This document shows, piece by piece, positions 12,801 to 24,110 of a stretch of 64,000 nt of DNA (its first letter is position 1; the number at the start of each line of letters is the position of its first letter). Position numbers and translations under genes: made by a program. The notes under the pieces were generated by a model. It was not told the origin of the DNA, did no database searches, and saw nothing but the letters and a program-made list of their open reading frames with translations. The stretch is from Eopsaltria australis (taxonomy: Eukaryota > Chordata > Aves > Passeriformes > Petroicidae): positions 372,001-436,000 of the forward strand of contig JAVTVJ010000452.1 of the NCBI GenBank assembly GCA_034509425.1, in the 5' to 3' direction.

Positions 12801-14281
12801 TAATTGCCTTTCTGACTGGAGAAAAATGTAGCAAAAAAAAAAATTATTATAAAGGAGAACAATGAAAAATTAGTTGCTTTGTCTAAATGCTTCCAGTTGT
12901 TGATAAATGCTCACTGTTTAGACTCACCAATTTTTTTTAGTCTGCAGCTGCACAGCCAGTGTTCCTTGCCATGACTGTCAATCTGACTGTCTGCCAGATA
13001 ATCACCAAGTCCTGCTCTGCTGTCTGCTTCAGTTATTTTTTTAAGAGCATTTTTTCTCCTTTTCTTGAACCTGATGATCTCACACCGGAAATTCAGCTTT
13101 TTTTTTCCCAAAGAAGAGGGTCTTTTGTAATGGCAACAGAGCACTCTTACAATCAGCTGGGAGTTTTCCTTACTTAGGCAAGAAAAAAAATAAGGTCAAG
13201 AATTGACAGAGTTCCAGCAGTGCTTAAACTCTAGCAGCACAAAAAAGCTATTTAAGGAGCAACAAAAAAACTAAAGACACATTTACTCTGAGGTAATGGT
13301 GACATAATTTTTTGGAGAATAATTCCCAGTTATTTTAACCTATTTTTTCTTGCTGTATTCAGGACCAAAATGTGAATAGGATATAGATATAAAATTTACA
13401 TGGAGACAGTGTGTCTCACAAACCACTGTAGAAATGTTCAGCACAAAAATGTCTCTTTACCTTGACAATAAAGGCCAGTTTGATAGTTTATTTTCTTTAT
13501 TCCTACAATGAGCCCATTGAACAACCTTCATCATTTTTATTCTGCTTCAATGCCTTACAGTTTTCTATCCCTTGTAAAGGAAATAAAGTTACTGAAGGCA
13601 ATTTGGAGACTCTGAATGAGATCTTGTTTTGAAGTTTCATAATGATTTCATGAATTTATTTTGTACTGCAAATTACAGTCTCTTGATTGCTAACATGAGA
13701 CTTTCAGGTTTTTATTAGGATGTCTGTGGCCAAGAGACTGGCCAAATTTACTTTAGCCTTGATTCTGGTTTCAGCAGTGCCCTTACTTTATAAGTAAAAG
13801 ATCCCTTTGTGATCAGAATATCTTTACCTTGCTAATCTAATTCTGTACTCCCATTTTTCATTTCCCAGTTGACTGCTCCATGTCCTCCTGCACAGATATT
13901 CTTGGAGAGGAGCTACTGCATATAATATTATGAGAAAGCAAGCCTGATTTTCACCACCGTTTTGCTCTTTGGAAAGTATTTTCAATGCAGTTCCTAGAAA
14001 CCAAGTGTTGCATAAAGCAGTGGAAATGATCCAGTTTATTCAGTATGCCACTCCCTGTGCTATTGTATGCCTGAAAGAGTATGTGACCCTTTTCCCAGAT
14101 GTCACAGAGAAAAGTAAACCAAGGCTTCCAAACTGCTGTACCAGAATTTCTGAACTACCATTTTGACCCATTTAGAGTGATCTCAAATTATCCTATGTGG
14201 AAGGCAGAATATGGAAATGAAACTCAAATTTACCTCAGGTATATTTAACTTTTGGAAACCTTTTTGTATCCTCTAATTCAC
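9804..14281. other. Unique non-coding stretch
   Basis: Open frames up to 124 codons occur (11313-11687 minus, 10302-10634 plus) but have no recognisable domain, no compact codon usage and no flanking splice or promoter signals that agree. No repeat family is recognised. Short A or T runs (for example 12832-12843) are the only low-complexity patches. Confidence 0.55.
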
Positions 14282-14400
14282 CTATTGAGATGATAAGATA
14301 CAAGGTGGAGGATTGGGATGGAGAGAGGGAGAGGGAGATGGTGGAGGTAGAGAGATAGGTGTGGGTGGATAGAGATAGATGGAGACAGATATCTGTGGAG
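14282..14400. repeat. Purine-rich GGA/GATA low-complexity patch
   Basis: About 120 bases are mostly G and A on the plus strand, with words gagagggagagggaga and gatagagatagatgga. It is a polypurine patch that could adopt triplex (H-DNA) structure. The open frames read through it on the minus strand (rich in Ser, Pro, Leu, His) are products of this composition. Confidence 0.8.
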
Positions 14401-16894
14401 ATACAGATCTTCTGCAGCCAGTGGAGCAGAGTTGTTCACATGCTGAGAAGATTTCACTGTATTCAAACATCTGCTTTCAAATGTGATGAATGTTCCCCTG
14501 CCAGCACCTGTCTCTTTAGAGATCATACTGTCAGACAGAAGGATCCACTTTAGATGTCCAATATAGGGACAGAGAAAGTTGTGTGACAGGTGTCACAAGA
14601 TCCTGCACATGGACAGTTGTCACAGAGCAAAGAAACTGGGGTTAATTTGCTGTTTTGCGAAAAAGCAGCTTTTGTGAGGCCATCACCTGTGCAAGCCCTG
14701 CAGTCCCTGCCAGGACCTGCTCTGCAGGTGAGGACATAAGGACAGCAGCCTGGGGGACCTGATACCATTTAAATTATAATGACAGGTTTGTCAGTAATGA
14801 AACTCTCCCCCTCAGGTTCAGGATCAGCTGCTGGTTATAGATGTCAGCTTCCACTACTTATTCCTGAATTTATTTTTTTGAGTCTTCCTGCCCTGTCTCC
14901 ACCTTTGAAGGATATATGGTGTACATGAACAGAAATGCCTCTCTTCCACTCTTCTTCTTTCCTTCTTTTCACATGAAAATAAATGAAGCCTTGAATGGAG
15001 AAACATCTGCATTACCCTTCAAAAACATCAAAAAAGTCCAAGATTTTCAGTGAATGTAGTACTTTATGACAATTGTCATAATCGGCAGCATCTCTGCCTC
15101 TTTTAAAGGAACACAATGACTCCAGACATTCTCAGTCTCTGACTTGAATTGTAACAATTGCAAGTGTCCACTGGGTAAATCATCTTGTCTTTTTTGCTAA
15201 TACATTATTGTTTCCTCTGATATTTTCCTCAGTGTTTCATCCAGTCTAATTTTGCCACTCTTCTGGACAGAATATTTCATTACCAAGTAGGACTATTGTT
15301 AATAAATACAGCATTTACTCAGACCCCATTTCCCTGTGTTCTGTGGAATCCCATTTTTTTTCAAAAGCAGTCATATTACTCAATGTCACCTTCATTAAAT
15401 GTTCCTTCCTCCTCAGGAAACCATCAGCATTTTGCATGTTTTTTAGAACTTGAAACAAATACTTGTCAGTTTGCAAATTTGGGCTGGAACCGTCATGCAA
15501 TGTTCTTGTAAAGGTTCAGGCTTGAATACCATCCCCTCATTTTGTCAAATAGCACCTCTCTTTCAGCACATTTGCTCCTGAGATAAATTCCAGACATTCA
15601 AGAAAGAATGAAAATGAGAGAACTGAAGAAAATATTTGATCCATAATTTGGCAAAATTTCACATTTATTTTTAAATTAATAAGCAGAAAATTGAGAGGAT
15701 AGTTCTTGATTACTTAATGTTCATGATACAGTTAGGACATTGGGTCTAAAAAATAGCATTATTTAGTTCTCTCATATTTTTTTCAATAATCATTAATTAA
15801 TTAGACTTCAGTGTTTTGTGTAATCTAGCAGCTGTATTTGAATCACCCTGGGTATTTGTTTGAGAAACCAAAGCCACATTGATCTCCCAGTGCATGAATA
15901 AGATGAAACCAAGCTCTTCCATGAGAACAATAATTACCACCCATTTATGATTCAAGTTTGCAAAATGAAACTAAGAAGTAAATTGTGAGAATGCAAAAAT
16001 AAACCAAGATCTGCTACAACTTTTTTCCACTATTTTTTTCCTAAAGAAACAATCTTGATGTGATTTGTGTTCTTTGCACAGATATCTGTCCAACAGTCTG
16101 CAATGACTTTTGAACCCACTGGACAATTTTAGTGGAGTTTGACAGAGGGATAAAGGTAACAAAGTCACACTCCAACAAATTTTGTGGAAATTAACTAAGT
16201 ATGGGAAATAAAGGCCAATTTCAGCTCTTACTAAGAAAAGGTAAGGTAAGCTTGCTTATCACACATTTTGCTTGCCACCAGCCAGCTGTTGAATCAGCTA
16301 ATGCACAGCTTAAGTGAGCTTGGAGAGAAGAGGAGCTAAGAGAGGATAATATGGGAACATAATAGGATTTTGAGTAGTTCAGTACCAGTACAGAAATTTA
16401 AAGCACACAGATCAATAGGAAGCCACAGTTCTTTAGGTTGACTTCTTACAGAAAAAATTATTTCTCCCTAAATCAGCAAGTTACTTGATCTTTTGTTGCT
16501 TCTGCTTTTTTTCTCTTTCATTCGTCAATGCATTCCACTAGGAAAGCAGTGAGAGGTGGACATCAGAGTCCAGAAATCCACCTAATTAATACCTAAAACC
16601 TCTACAAATGTGAGCTTTGATCTAGTCAGCTGGTGACTACCCTTAGCATAGTTATTTTGATTTTGGTATTTTTTTCAGTGCTTCGAATAATACAGAATCG
16701 GGGTTTGAACATTGAGCAGATGAGTAATTCTTTTTTACATTTAGAATAAGTAGCAATTAGGCAAAAATTCATGCATGATTAGCTAATGGTAATCCTACAG
16801 ATTCTAATTTGCATTCTACTAGTTCATTTTGATCATTTTATGCTATTCTTATGATGGACAATAAGAAAAGAAGTCTGTAAGAAATAAGACTGGC
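14401..16894. other. Unique non-coding stretch
   Basis: 14550-14770 is somewhat GC-richer than its surroundings and includes the TALE-like palindrome described separately. The rest is AT-rich and featureless. No exon or repeat family is recognised. Confidence 0.5.
14584..14595. promoter_or_regulatory. Palindromic TALE-homeodomain (MEIS/TGIF dimer)-like site
   Basis: TGACAGGTGTCA fits the known dimer motif TGACAGSTGTCA of the TALE homeodomain factors TGIF/PKNOX/MEIS. It lies in a slightly longer inverted repeat, tgtgaca-gg-tgtcaca (14582-14597). A 12-base match in 64 kb can arise by chance, and no chromatin data are available. Confidence 0.3.
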
Positions 16895-16975
16895 TATGTT
16901 ATTCCTGGCTTGTGCCACTGAGTAGTTTTGTATCATGAGCAATGTTTTACTTTGTTTCCCATTCTAGTCCTTGTC
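16895..16975 (+). repeat. MIR-like SINE fragment (ancient)
   Basis: The order attcctggct...tgccactga...atcatgagcaatg...gtttccc...attcta follows the MIR core and tail: ttcctggctctgccactga, gaccttgagcaag, cagtttccc, atctgt. This is by-eye alignment with scattered mismatches and small indels. It is a non-autonomous, tRNA-derived SINE relic with no function implied. Confidence 0.5.
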
Positions 16976-18563
16976 AATTTCGTTTGCTTATGAAAATTGC
17001 TAAAAAGAGAAATATTCCACTAAACATTTGGATCAAATATAACTGAAAGAATAAGGCTTTTGTTTCTGTTATAATGCTGTTTATGGTGTCTGTGTTGCTA
17101 CAATGAAAGCAATTACTGTAAAGAATCTCTTACAGCTCTATTTTGCTACCTTGACAATGTATATACAGGTCATTCCCTTCTGATGAAAAATTACCATTGA
17201 CTTCCACCTCTACTGTCTTTCATATCACAGAAAGACGGTGACAAAGTTTGGTGTCTTTTACATGGATGACTCTTTCATTTTAGATTTTTTTGTAGCAGGG
17301 GAAACTTGCTCTTCTTGACAAAGCCATCCAAGATTGAATATCCATGATTAGACTTATATAGGATCTAAGTAACTCTAAAAATCATACAAACGGTTGAAAT
17401 GTGAATTCTGATTTGTAGCTGATATAATTGATTATAATTTGCAAAACAATTCATTGTAAAAATTCCTTAAAACTCAGTTGTCCTAAACACTGGTCTTGGG
17501 TCCCTTGCCATTTAGTTGTAACTCTTTTACCAATTTGGCCCAATCAATAATTCTGTTAAAGAGTTAATTATACACAGTAGTTGAAGCTAAGACCAAGCTA
17601 AGACATTTAAACACAAATGATTCTTTAAAACAAAACACTTCATAATTTTGGATTAATATCACTGTTGCACAAATAATGTAGACAACCATACTTAACTAGT
17701 AAGTAAATAGTCTTCAACTAAGGTTTTTGTTTGTTTGTTTGCTTGTTTTATTATGTGGGTTTCAAAGATCCAAACTAAACTGAAGTATAATGTTGCTGAA
17801 GTGAGTTAGATACTGCAGGATTTCCAAAGGCCTTTGAGATATGATCCACAAAGGGACTTTGTGCACCCTGCTAGGACTTCAGAGCACAATCCCAGATTTT
17901 AAATCCACGGATCACTGGTCAGGTGCTGTTAAACTGGGAAGGCATTTGATTTTCACAGCTGTTTAAATGCCAGGTATTGTCTCATTCCCATTCTACCTGG
18001 GCCCCAGACACAGGCCAAGTGCTATCAAACTTTTTCCTGTCCACACAAAAAAGTGAAAAAAGAGAACTAGCATCTTTCCAAACTGAGCTGCCAGTGGACT
18101 GGCAGTGACCTGACAAGAGTTCAGCCAGCCTTAACCTGTGTTACATCGTGCCCAAGCATGAAGTTTAGACACTGAGGTGTTCTTGTTAATGTGACCATCC
18201 CAAAAGAAGTAAATTTTTGAAAATCACACTGCTCTTTAAGGTAAGTGGATACAGCAAGGTGCCTTTAAAAGTCCTGTCCTGTGAGTTCACTCTCCCTCTC
18301 CCCCTCCTCTCCCTCTTGTTCTCTCACTTATGATTTACTTCTTTTCTACCTTTTTTCCCTGCATTGCAGCCATTTGTCAATTTTTTCCTTTATTTCAGAG
18401 GCCTTTCTGAATCTTCCAACTCATCCAGTTAGCTAAGGAGCTAAACAACATCCAGACAGCCATTGCCATCAAAGATGAAGTGAAGTACCCACTTAGTGGT
18501 GTTCTTTGAGGCTTCTCTATCAAAACTGAAGGTAATTAGTTCTTGATCTAAAATGGCATGATA
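16976..18563. other. Unique non-coding stretch with GTTT and pyrimidine-rich patches
   Basis: A (GTTT)n patch lies at 17723-17750. A pyrimidine-rich patch of CTCCCT words lies at about 18288-18340. No exon is recognised. Confidence 0.6.
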
Positions 18564-18612
18564 CCATTGACTTCAGTGAAGTTATATATCTTTACACCAG
18601 CTGAAGACATAC
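18564..18612. repeat. Amniote-wide dispersed repeat-like fragment
   Basis: The string ccattgacttcagtgaagtt followed by gatttacaccagctgaag-like sequence (here atctttacaccagctgaag) matches a phrase common in old amniote interspersed repeats, 'ccattgacttcaatggag...tgatttacaccagctgag'. I cannot name the family with certainty. The assignment is inferred from memory of the pattern. Confidence 0.35.
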
Positions 18613-21600
18613 TTCAGATTTCAATGGCTCATTACAAGGACTCATGACACAAAAGCATATTTTAGCTTATAAAATTCACACCTTTTTTAAGGCAAATGAT
18701 CAATGATTTGCAACAACGGAATAAATTGCTCATTCTTTTCACTTATATAAGTACCAAGCAATTTGTATTATTGATCCAATAAGTGTTATGGTGATTTCTT
18801 CAGTGATTTGTTAGATTACATGCTCCAGTGGATGTCTATTCCAGTGATTATTGTTAGCATAGCCTTTCCCCCCAATGTTCATTTCATAGTACAATGACTA
18901 CAGTTATTATCACTCCTACAATTATTGTTGTGAGTGTCAAATTGGTTAACAGGTTCTATAAACACAATTTTAAAAAATTCTTCAAATGAGGCAACATGAA
19001 ATCACACTTTTTTTGTGTTCAAACTATTCTTATGTTTTATTAGTTGTACTCTCATTCATTCATTTCATAAAAACAAATATAAAAGGATCCTGCACACTGA
19101 TGAGCTATGAGGACAGCTATGATGCTGAAGAAATCCCTTTGCAGGGGTCACACCAGCTGTCAGACCCACCTCCAAGGGTTTTCTCATGATGCAGGGAAGA
19201 ATGGGTGCAGTTATGCAGTTCTCACTGCTGGCTTTTTCATCTAATAGAACACTGGACTTTGAAAAATAAAATTTTATCCCAAATGAAAGATACCAATTAG
19301 TGATTACAGTACTTTCCATATAGGTGGGGGTAAGGGTTAAGAGTAGGTTACTTACCATAGCATGACACTGACCAGGAAGCAGATTCTTTCATCAGTAAGA
19401 AACTAAAGAAAAATTTATTTTGTGTATGCATTTTAAGACCTGTGGCTCTAGTAGCAAAAGCACCACAGAAGATTTTTAATGCTTTTGCTGTGTCTGTTCA
19501 TCTTCCCCCAAGCCATGAGAATTCTGATACATCTGCAGTATGTTTTCATCGCTGGTTTTACTCTGAGCTTCCAGGTCTGTGGGAAATTTACTAAACTGTT
19601 TTGTGTATGTTTATATTTTGCAATGTACCTAACTAACAATGACATCTGTGTAATTTAGGAATGTAATAACTTCTTTGCTGCATTGATTTTGAAGGTCAAA
19701 GAGCCACTGGTGCCAGTTGGAGCTATTCTGATTCAGCTTGAGTTTTAGGGCTGTGTAGAGATCAGGTTTTATTTTATCTGATCCAATTCATCTGCTATCC
19801 CTGCTGAAGATAAAATTTCAGAAGACAGGACTGTGTCTTTAGAGATCAAAGACAGCCAGAAGAAAATCAGAGAACCGGGGAATGGAAAGTACAGGAAAGA
19901 ATAGACTCTTCTTGCTGACACAATTAAATAGAAGACAGTTATTGAACCATTTAATGTGTCTCACCTCTCTGCACAAAAAATGACATAAATAATGTAAGGA
20001 GAGGGACTACTTTTCTTCACAGTGCCTGCACAATGGTATGTGTTGAAAATGACATGCACAAGTCCCCATCTGTGAATAAAGGTTTAGTTAGATGTTAAGT
20101 TCATGAACAAAGAGCAACAAAAAAATTAAATAGTGAAAAAAAAAATCATAGTAAACAAAGGTCAGGTCTCTATGGGCTTATTCAAAAACAGGAGGCAATA
20201 GTGATAGTTTTAGTATCTTTCAAATAAATATCAATGATGGAATTTTGTATTAATGTATTGGAGTTTAAAATCCAGTTCCCAATCTCTTTGATACCTCTGA
20301 ACAGCACTCTTTCCAAGCTGTACTGACATGGTTTGTGTGAGCCAGAACTGGGTGGCTGCTGCTGTGAAGTTCTTCTACATAGCCATTTTTTTATCAAAAC
20401 TTTCAAAAATGTCTTTTGAAAACACATCCAGAACAATACATACTTGAAAATAAGGTCATGCAAATAAAAAACTTTTAAAGTTTATGTTAGAGAGTTAGAC
20501 ACAATATATTACCCCAAAAATTTGTTTTCTAGGGTGATGAAAAAGCCCTGTAGCCCTAAGCACACTACTTCCTAAAACCATCATTTTCCATTTCAGATCC
20601 AGCAATGTAGGAGATAGGTCACCCACTCTACCAATAAACTGAATCAAATGACATTTGCTGTTCTGTAGTTGGGACAGTGTGAAGATTTCTGCAGCAGAGA
20701 GCAGTTATCAAAGAGCAGCTCTCTTGGTCTTCCTAGAACTTAACACAGCCTCCTACTCCTTATATGCACAGCCCTGGGAAGGGGCTGAGTGTCCAGGAAT
20801 CCTAACGGTAAACCTTCCTTACTAATATCCCTGTGACATCGGGATTTTATGTCTTTTAATCATGCATCATCCAAAGCACATCAAAATGGCATTTCTAACC
20901 TATTTACAGCTTAAAATGAGCAAATTTGTCCATCAGCCCAATCACTACTCTATAAAATAAACCCTTGCAAAATATGCTGGTGCCTATCCACCACCTTCTA
21001 GAAGAGTACTGAATACAGCATGCACGGATATCTGTGTATGAAGCGTATGTCTCTTCAGTCATGGTGGGGCCCCTCTGATCCTCATCAGCCATGTGCTTTT
21101 ATTCTGTCTATGGTCCAAAAATTCCAGATCCCAAATTCAAATTCACAGACTTCTGTGGACAGCTTTCTGAGAGAGAAGGGAAGAAAGAATAAGAGCAGAT
21201 GTTTTTATTAGAATCTGCTATACACAGACAGAAAAACAGAATCTGTGGTTGCTGTCTGAGATCTGGGTGCCTGTAGCATGGAAAGAGGCTAATTACAAGC
21301 TGATGACTGGCTGAGTGTTGGCAGATGATGCTTGTGATGAAAAGAAAGCTCAAATCCCAGAGAAGTGAGATGACTGCTAGTTCAGAAAATGGGGAATTTT
21401 CCAAAGATGCTGGCAAGAGGGCACCTGACCTTGCAGATACCTACTACATTCATCCTGTAAGTCTGTTTGCAGTCAGTATAGCAAGTCTGTCACCACAAAT
21501 TTGCAAATATTTGCAACATCTATTGACCTTCCCCAACACCATGAGAGTCCTTGGAATAGAATTTATCCTGGATATTTATAACCTCTTAATCTTTCAAGTC

Positions 21601-22223
21601 CATAAGAAACTTATTAAGCCATTCTGTGTACATTCCTGAATTTCCTCCCAGCACCATGGAGTGGGTGGTGCTAGTCTACAGTACACAGCAAACAGTATGC
21701 ATGACACTAGAGCTCAAGGAGTTATTGACATCTGTAGTACAGTACTGTTAGTGAATCCCTTCCCTGTGCTGCCATATTTTAAAGCTTTCTAACTTCTTTC
21801 TTACACTCTGTGAAGTGCTTCCACAAGACTGATGTATGATCTTGGGAAAACAGAACCTCAATCTGCACTGACTTACACCATCAAGAAAATGAAATCACTG
21901 TGAAAACAAAGTACTGGTTTTTTAGTACTAGCTCTGCTGGATGCTGCTTGTAAAAATATTTTCCAAGGGATACCTAATGGTTTCACCTGACAACAGTAAT
22001 TTTTAAAAATCCTGAACTGTATTAAAAGACCTTATGTACCAAACTTTTCTTTCTCTCATTAAGATTCTTCTTGTATGTTTTACACTTACCTCCACACAGT
22101 CAGTGGCTTCTGTGTCGAAAAGCATGCAAAGAACATTTAAAGAAACACTCTCAGCATTTCTGATATTTTCAAAGCCATTTCAATACTTGAAACAACCTAC
22201 CAAATATTTCAGTTAATTTATTC
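18613..22223. other. Unique non-coding stretch
   Basis: No exon or named repeat is recognised. Frames up to 104 codons (21325-21639 plus, 21108-21416 minus) overlap each other on opposite strands and have no domain. Confidence 0.55.
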
Positions 22224-22274
22224 TAAGTATCCTTTTGAGTCTTAAAAAAATCAGAATCATAAAAAGGATACTTA
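22224..22274. repeat. Stem-loop with 13-bp perfect arms
   Basis: taagtatcctttt at 22224-22236 pairs perfectly with aaaaggatactta at 22262-22274. The 25-base loop has weak further pairing (gagtctt against the reverse of agaatcat). The arms exceed what chance usually gives at this spacing. It may be a fossil MITE end-to-end fragment or an RNA hairpin. No family is recognised. Confidence 0.75.
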
Positions 22275-24004
22275 TTATTGAGATCCCCTTGCTCTCCAGA
22301 TGACACCCCCAGCTCATTTCCCACACTAACTTTAATCACTTTTTTTTTGTCTTTCCAAACTCAGTTCCTGTTCTTTTCTAGCATATATCAAGGATATATT
22401 TCTTATGACTGAAGGATGGAGAGATTGATGCCACTTTTCATATATGGGGGAAATAAAAGCCAGCACCATGCAAAGGGCTACAGGTCTTTTATCTCCTATA
22501 AGATTTATTGTCAGAATAAATCTATTGTTAGAGATCAGACAAGCCTTGAAATGAACCAGAAAGTCTTGAGATACAACCTATTCTGTGTAGGTCTAGAAAT
22601 GGAAGAACATTGTCAAGAATCTTTGCACTGAGAAAAAGTTATTTGGTTATTTTTGAGAATTGATTTGTGAACACTTTGAGATTACACTTGGATTTTATGA
22701 ACTGACTGACTTTTCTAATACACAACAGTTTTAGTGTATTCTTTTCTCATATTTCCTGTCTGAGGAACCAGGGGGTCACAGTTACACATCTCAAAGAAAG
22801 GGTTACATACATGCTAGATGTTTGGTTGATATAGTGGCTGTGGTTTGTGATCTAACAGTATGAAGGCAGTGAAATTAAGAAAATTAGTAGATGGTGCTGA
22901 AGTGCACTTCAGCAAAGGGAGCTGAAGAGTTCAGGAGATATTAGTGGGGTCTGTGCCTCTATGGAGGTCCTGGCAGGGGATCTCATTCAGAGAGAGTTTG
23001 CAGAAGACAAAAAGACCATCCTGAGACTAGAAGGACTTTTGCCTTCCACCAGTAGGCAAACCAGTGCTCCTACTTTATCTGCAATCAACCACCAAAGTAC
23101 TGGGGCAAGGATTTCTAGGAAGCCAGAGGAGAGAGAGTGTTGCCTTAGTGTGCAAGGGAAAGACAACTGAATATGGAAACCATAGAAATTAAAGCAGCCA
23201 CCTATAAACGAACAAAATCAGCTATCAAGGGAAGACAACAAACTTAGGGCAGAGAAGAGAGAAACTGCAAGCTTCCTTCAATAATTTCTTGGGGAAAGTG
23301 CTAAATTTGTTGAACTGGGGAGACAGCAAAATCTGTTTTTCTTTGAAGGCACACAGTTGTTGACACCTCAGTGTCAGGGACAGCAATTTCTTGCTGAGCT
23401 CTGTCTCTACCATCTGACTAGATGCAAAAAAGAAAGCAACAAATGCTGTTGCATTGAATCAGTCCCAAAGGACATAAAAGCCCAAACACTGGGACCAAGG
23501 GAAAGAGAGGAGTCCAACTGTCTGACCTTGCAGGCAATTTACTGTATCAGAAGCTATAAACAGGCTAATCTGATATAATCACATGCATAAACATATCCTC
23601 CCAAGCAGCTGACAAACATCCCTCGCTGATGTTTTTGTTCATCCAGGACGTTATTCACACACTGCAATTTGATACCTGCTTGGGCAAGCAGCCAGCACAA
23701 AGATATTTGTACATTCAGGGAAGATGAAGACTCAGTATAATGTATGATTAACATATATGATAGGCAATTATGTAATTTGAAGTATATTTACATGTGCCTG
23801 TGTCTATTTGTAGGGTGTTTTGCTTTTCTTTAACTCTGGTAGAATATTAAGAGCAGTATACTTGATTACTATTAACTGGTAAGTGTGAGATTCACCCATT
23901 CAAAGGTCAAAATAAACAACAGCAATTTTATAGCCTGACCCCTTGTATGATTACAGAAATGGAAGAATCAGAGACACTAAGAGTTGTTCTTGGCCCAGGT
24001 CAAA
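22275..24004. other. Unique non-coding stretch
   Basis: A short string at 22296-22312 (ccagatgacacccccagct) resembles the CR1 RT codons for DDT, but flanking sequence does not align, so it is not called. Frames of 60-70 codons are featureless. Confidence 0.5.
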
Positions 24005-24110
24005 TACTTTCTAGTTCTGTTACTGGCTTGGCATCCCTGTTCTTTTCCACTTAGTTATTTCATCCCCATTTTGAGCTTTCTCATCTGTGTAAAAATAAAA
24101 TAATTTGGCA
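24005..24110 (+). repeat. MIR-like SINE fragment (ancient)
   Basis: The segment contains ctagttctgttactggc, then ttagttatttcatcccc, then gctttctcatctgtgtaaaa and aataaaataat. This is the MIR order: tctgccactg.., cttaacctc, cagtttcctcatctgtaaaatg, gataataat. It is the clearest of the MIR-like copies in this window because the 'ctcatctgt(gt)aaaa' tail block is well kept. Confidence 0.6.

Noticed and set aside
22296..22312. Short match to the CR1 RT DDT codons
   Set aside because: The similarity does not extend to either side, so a LINE fragment is not supported.
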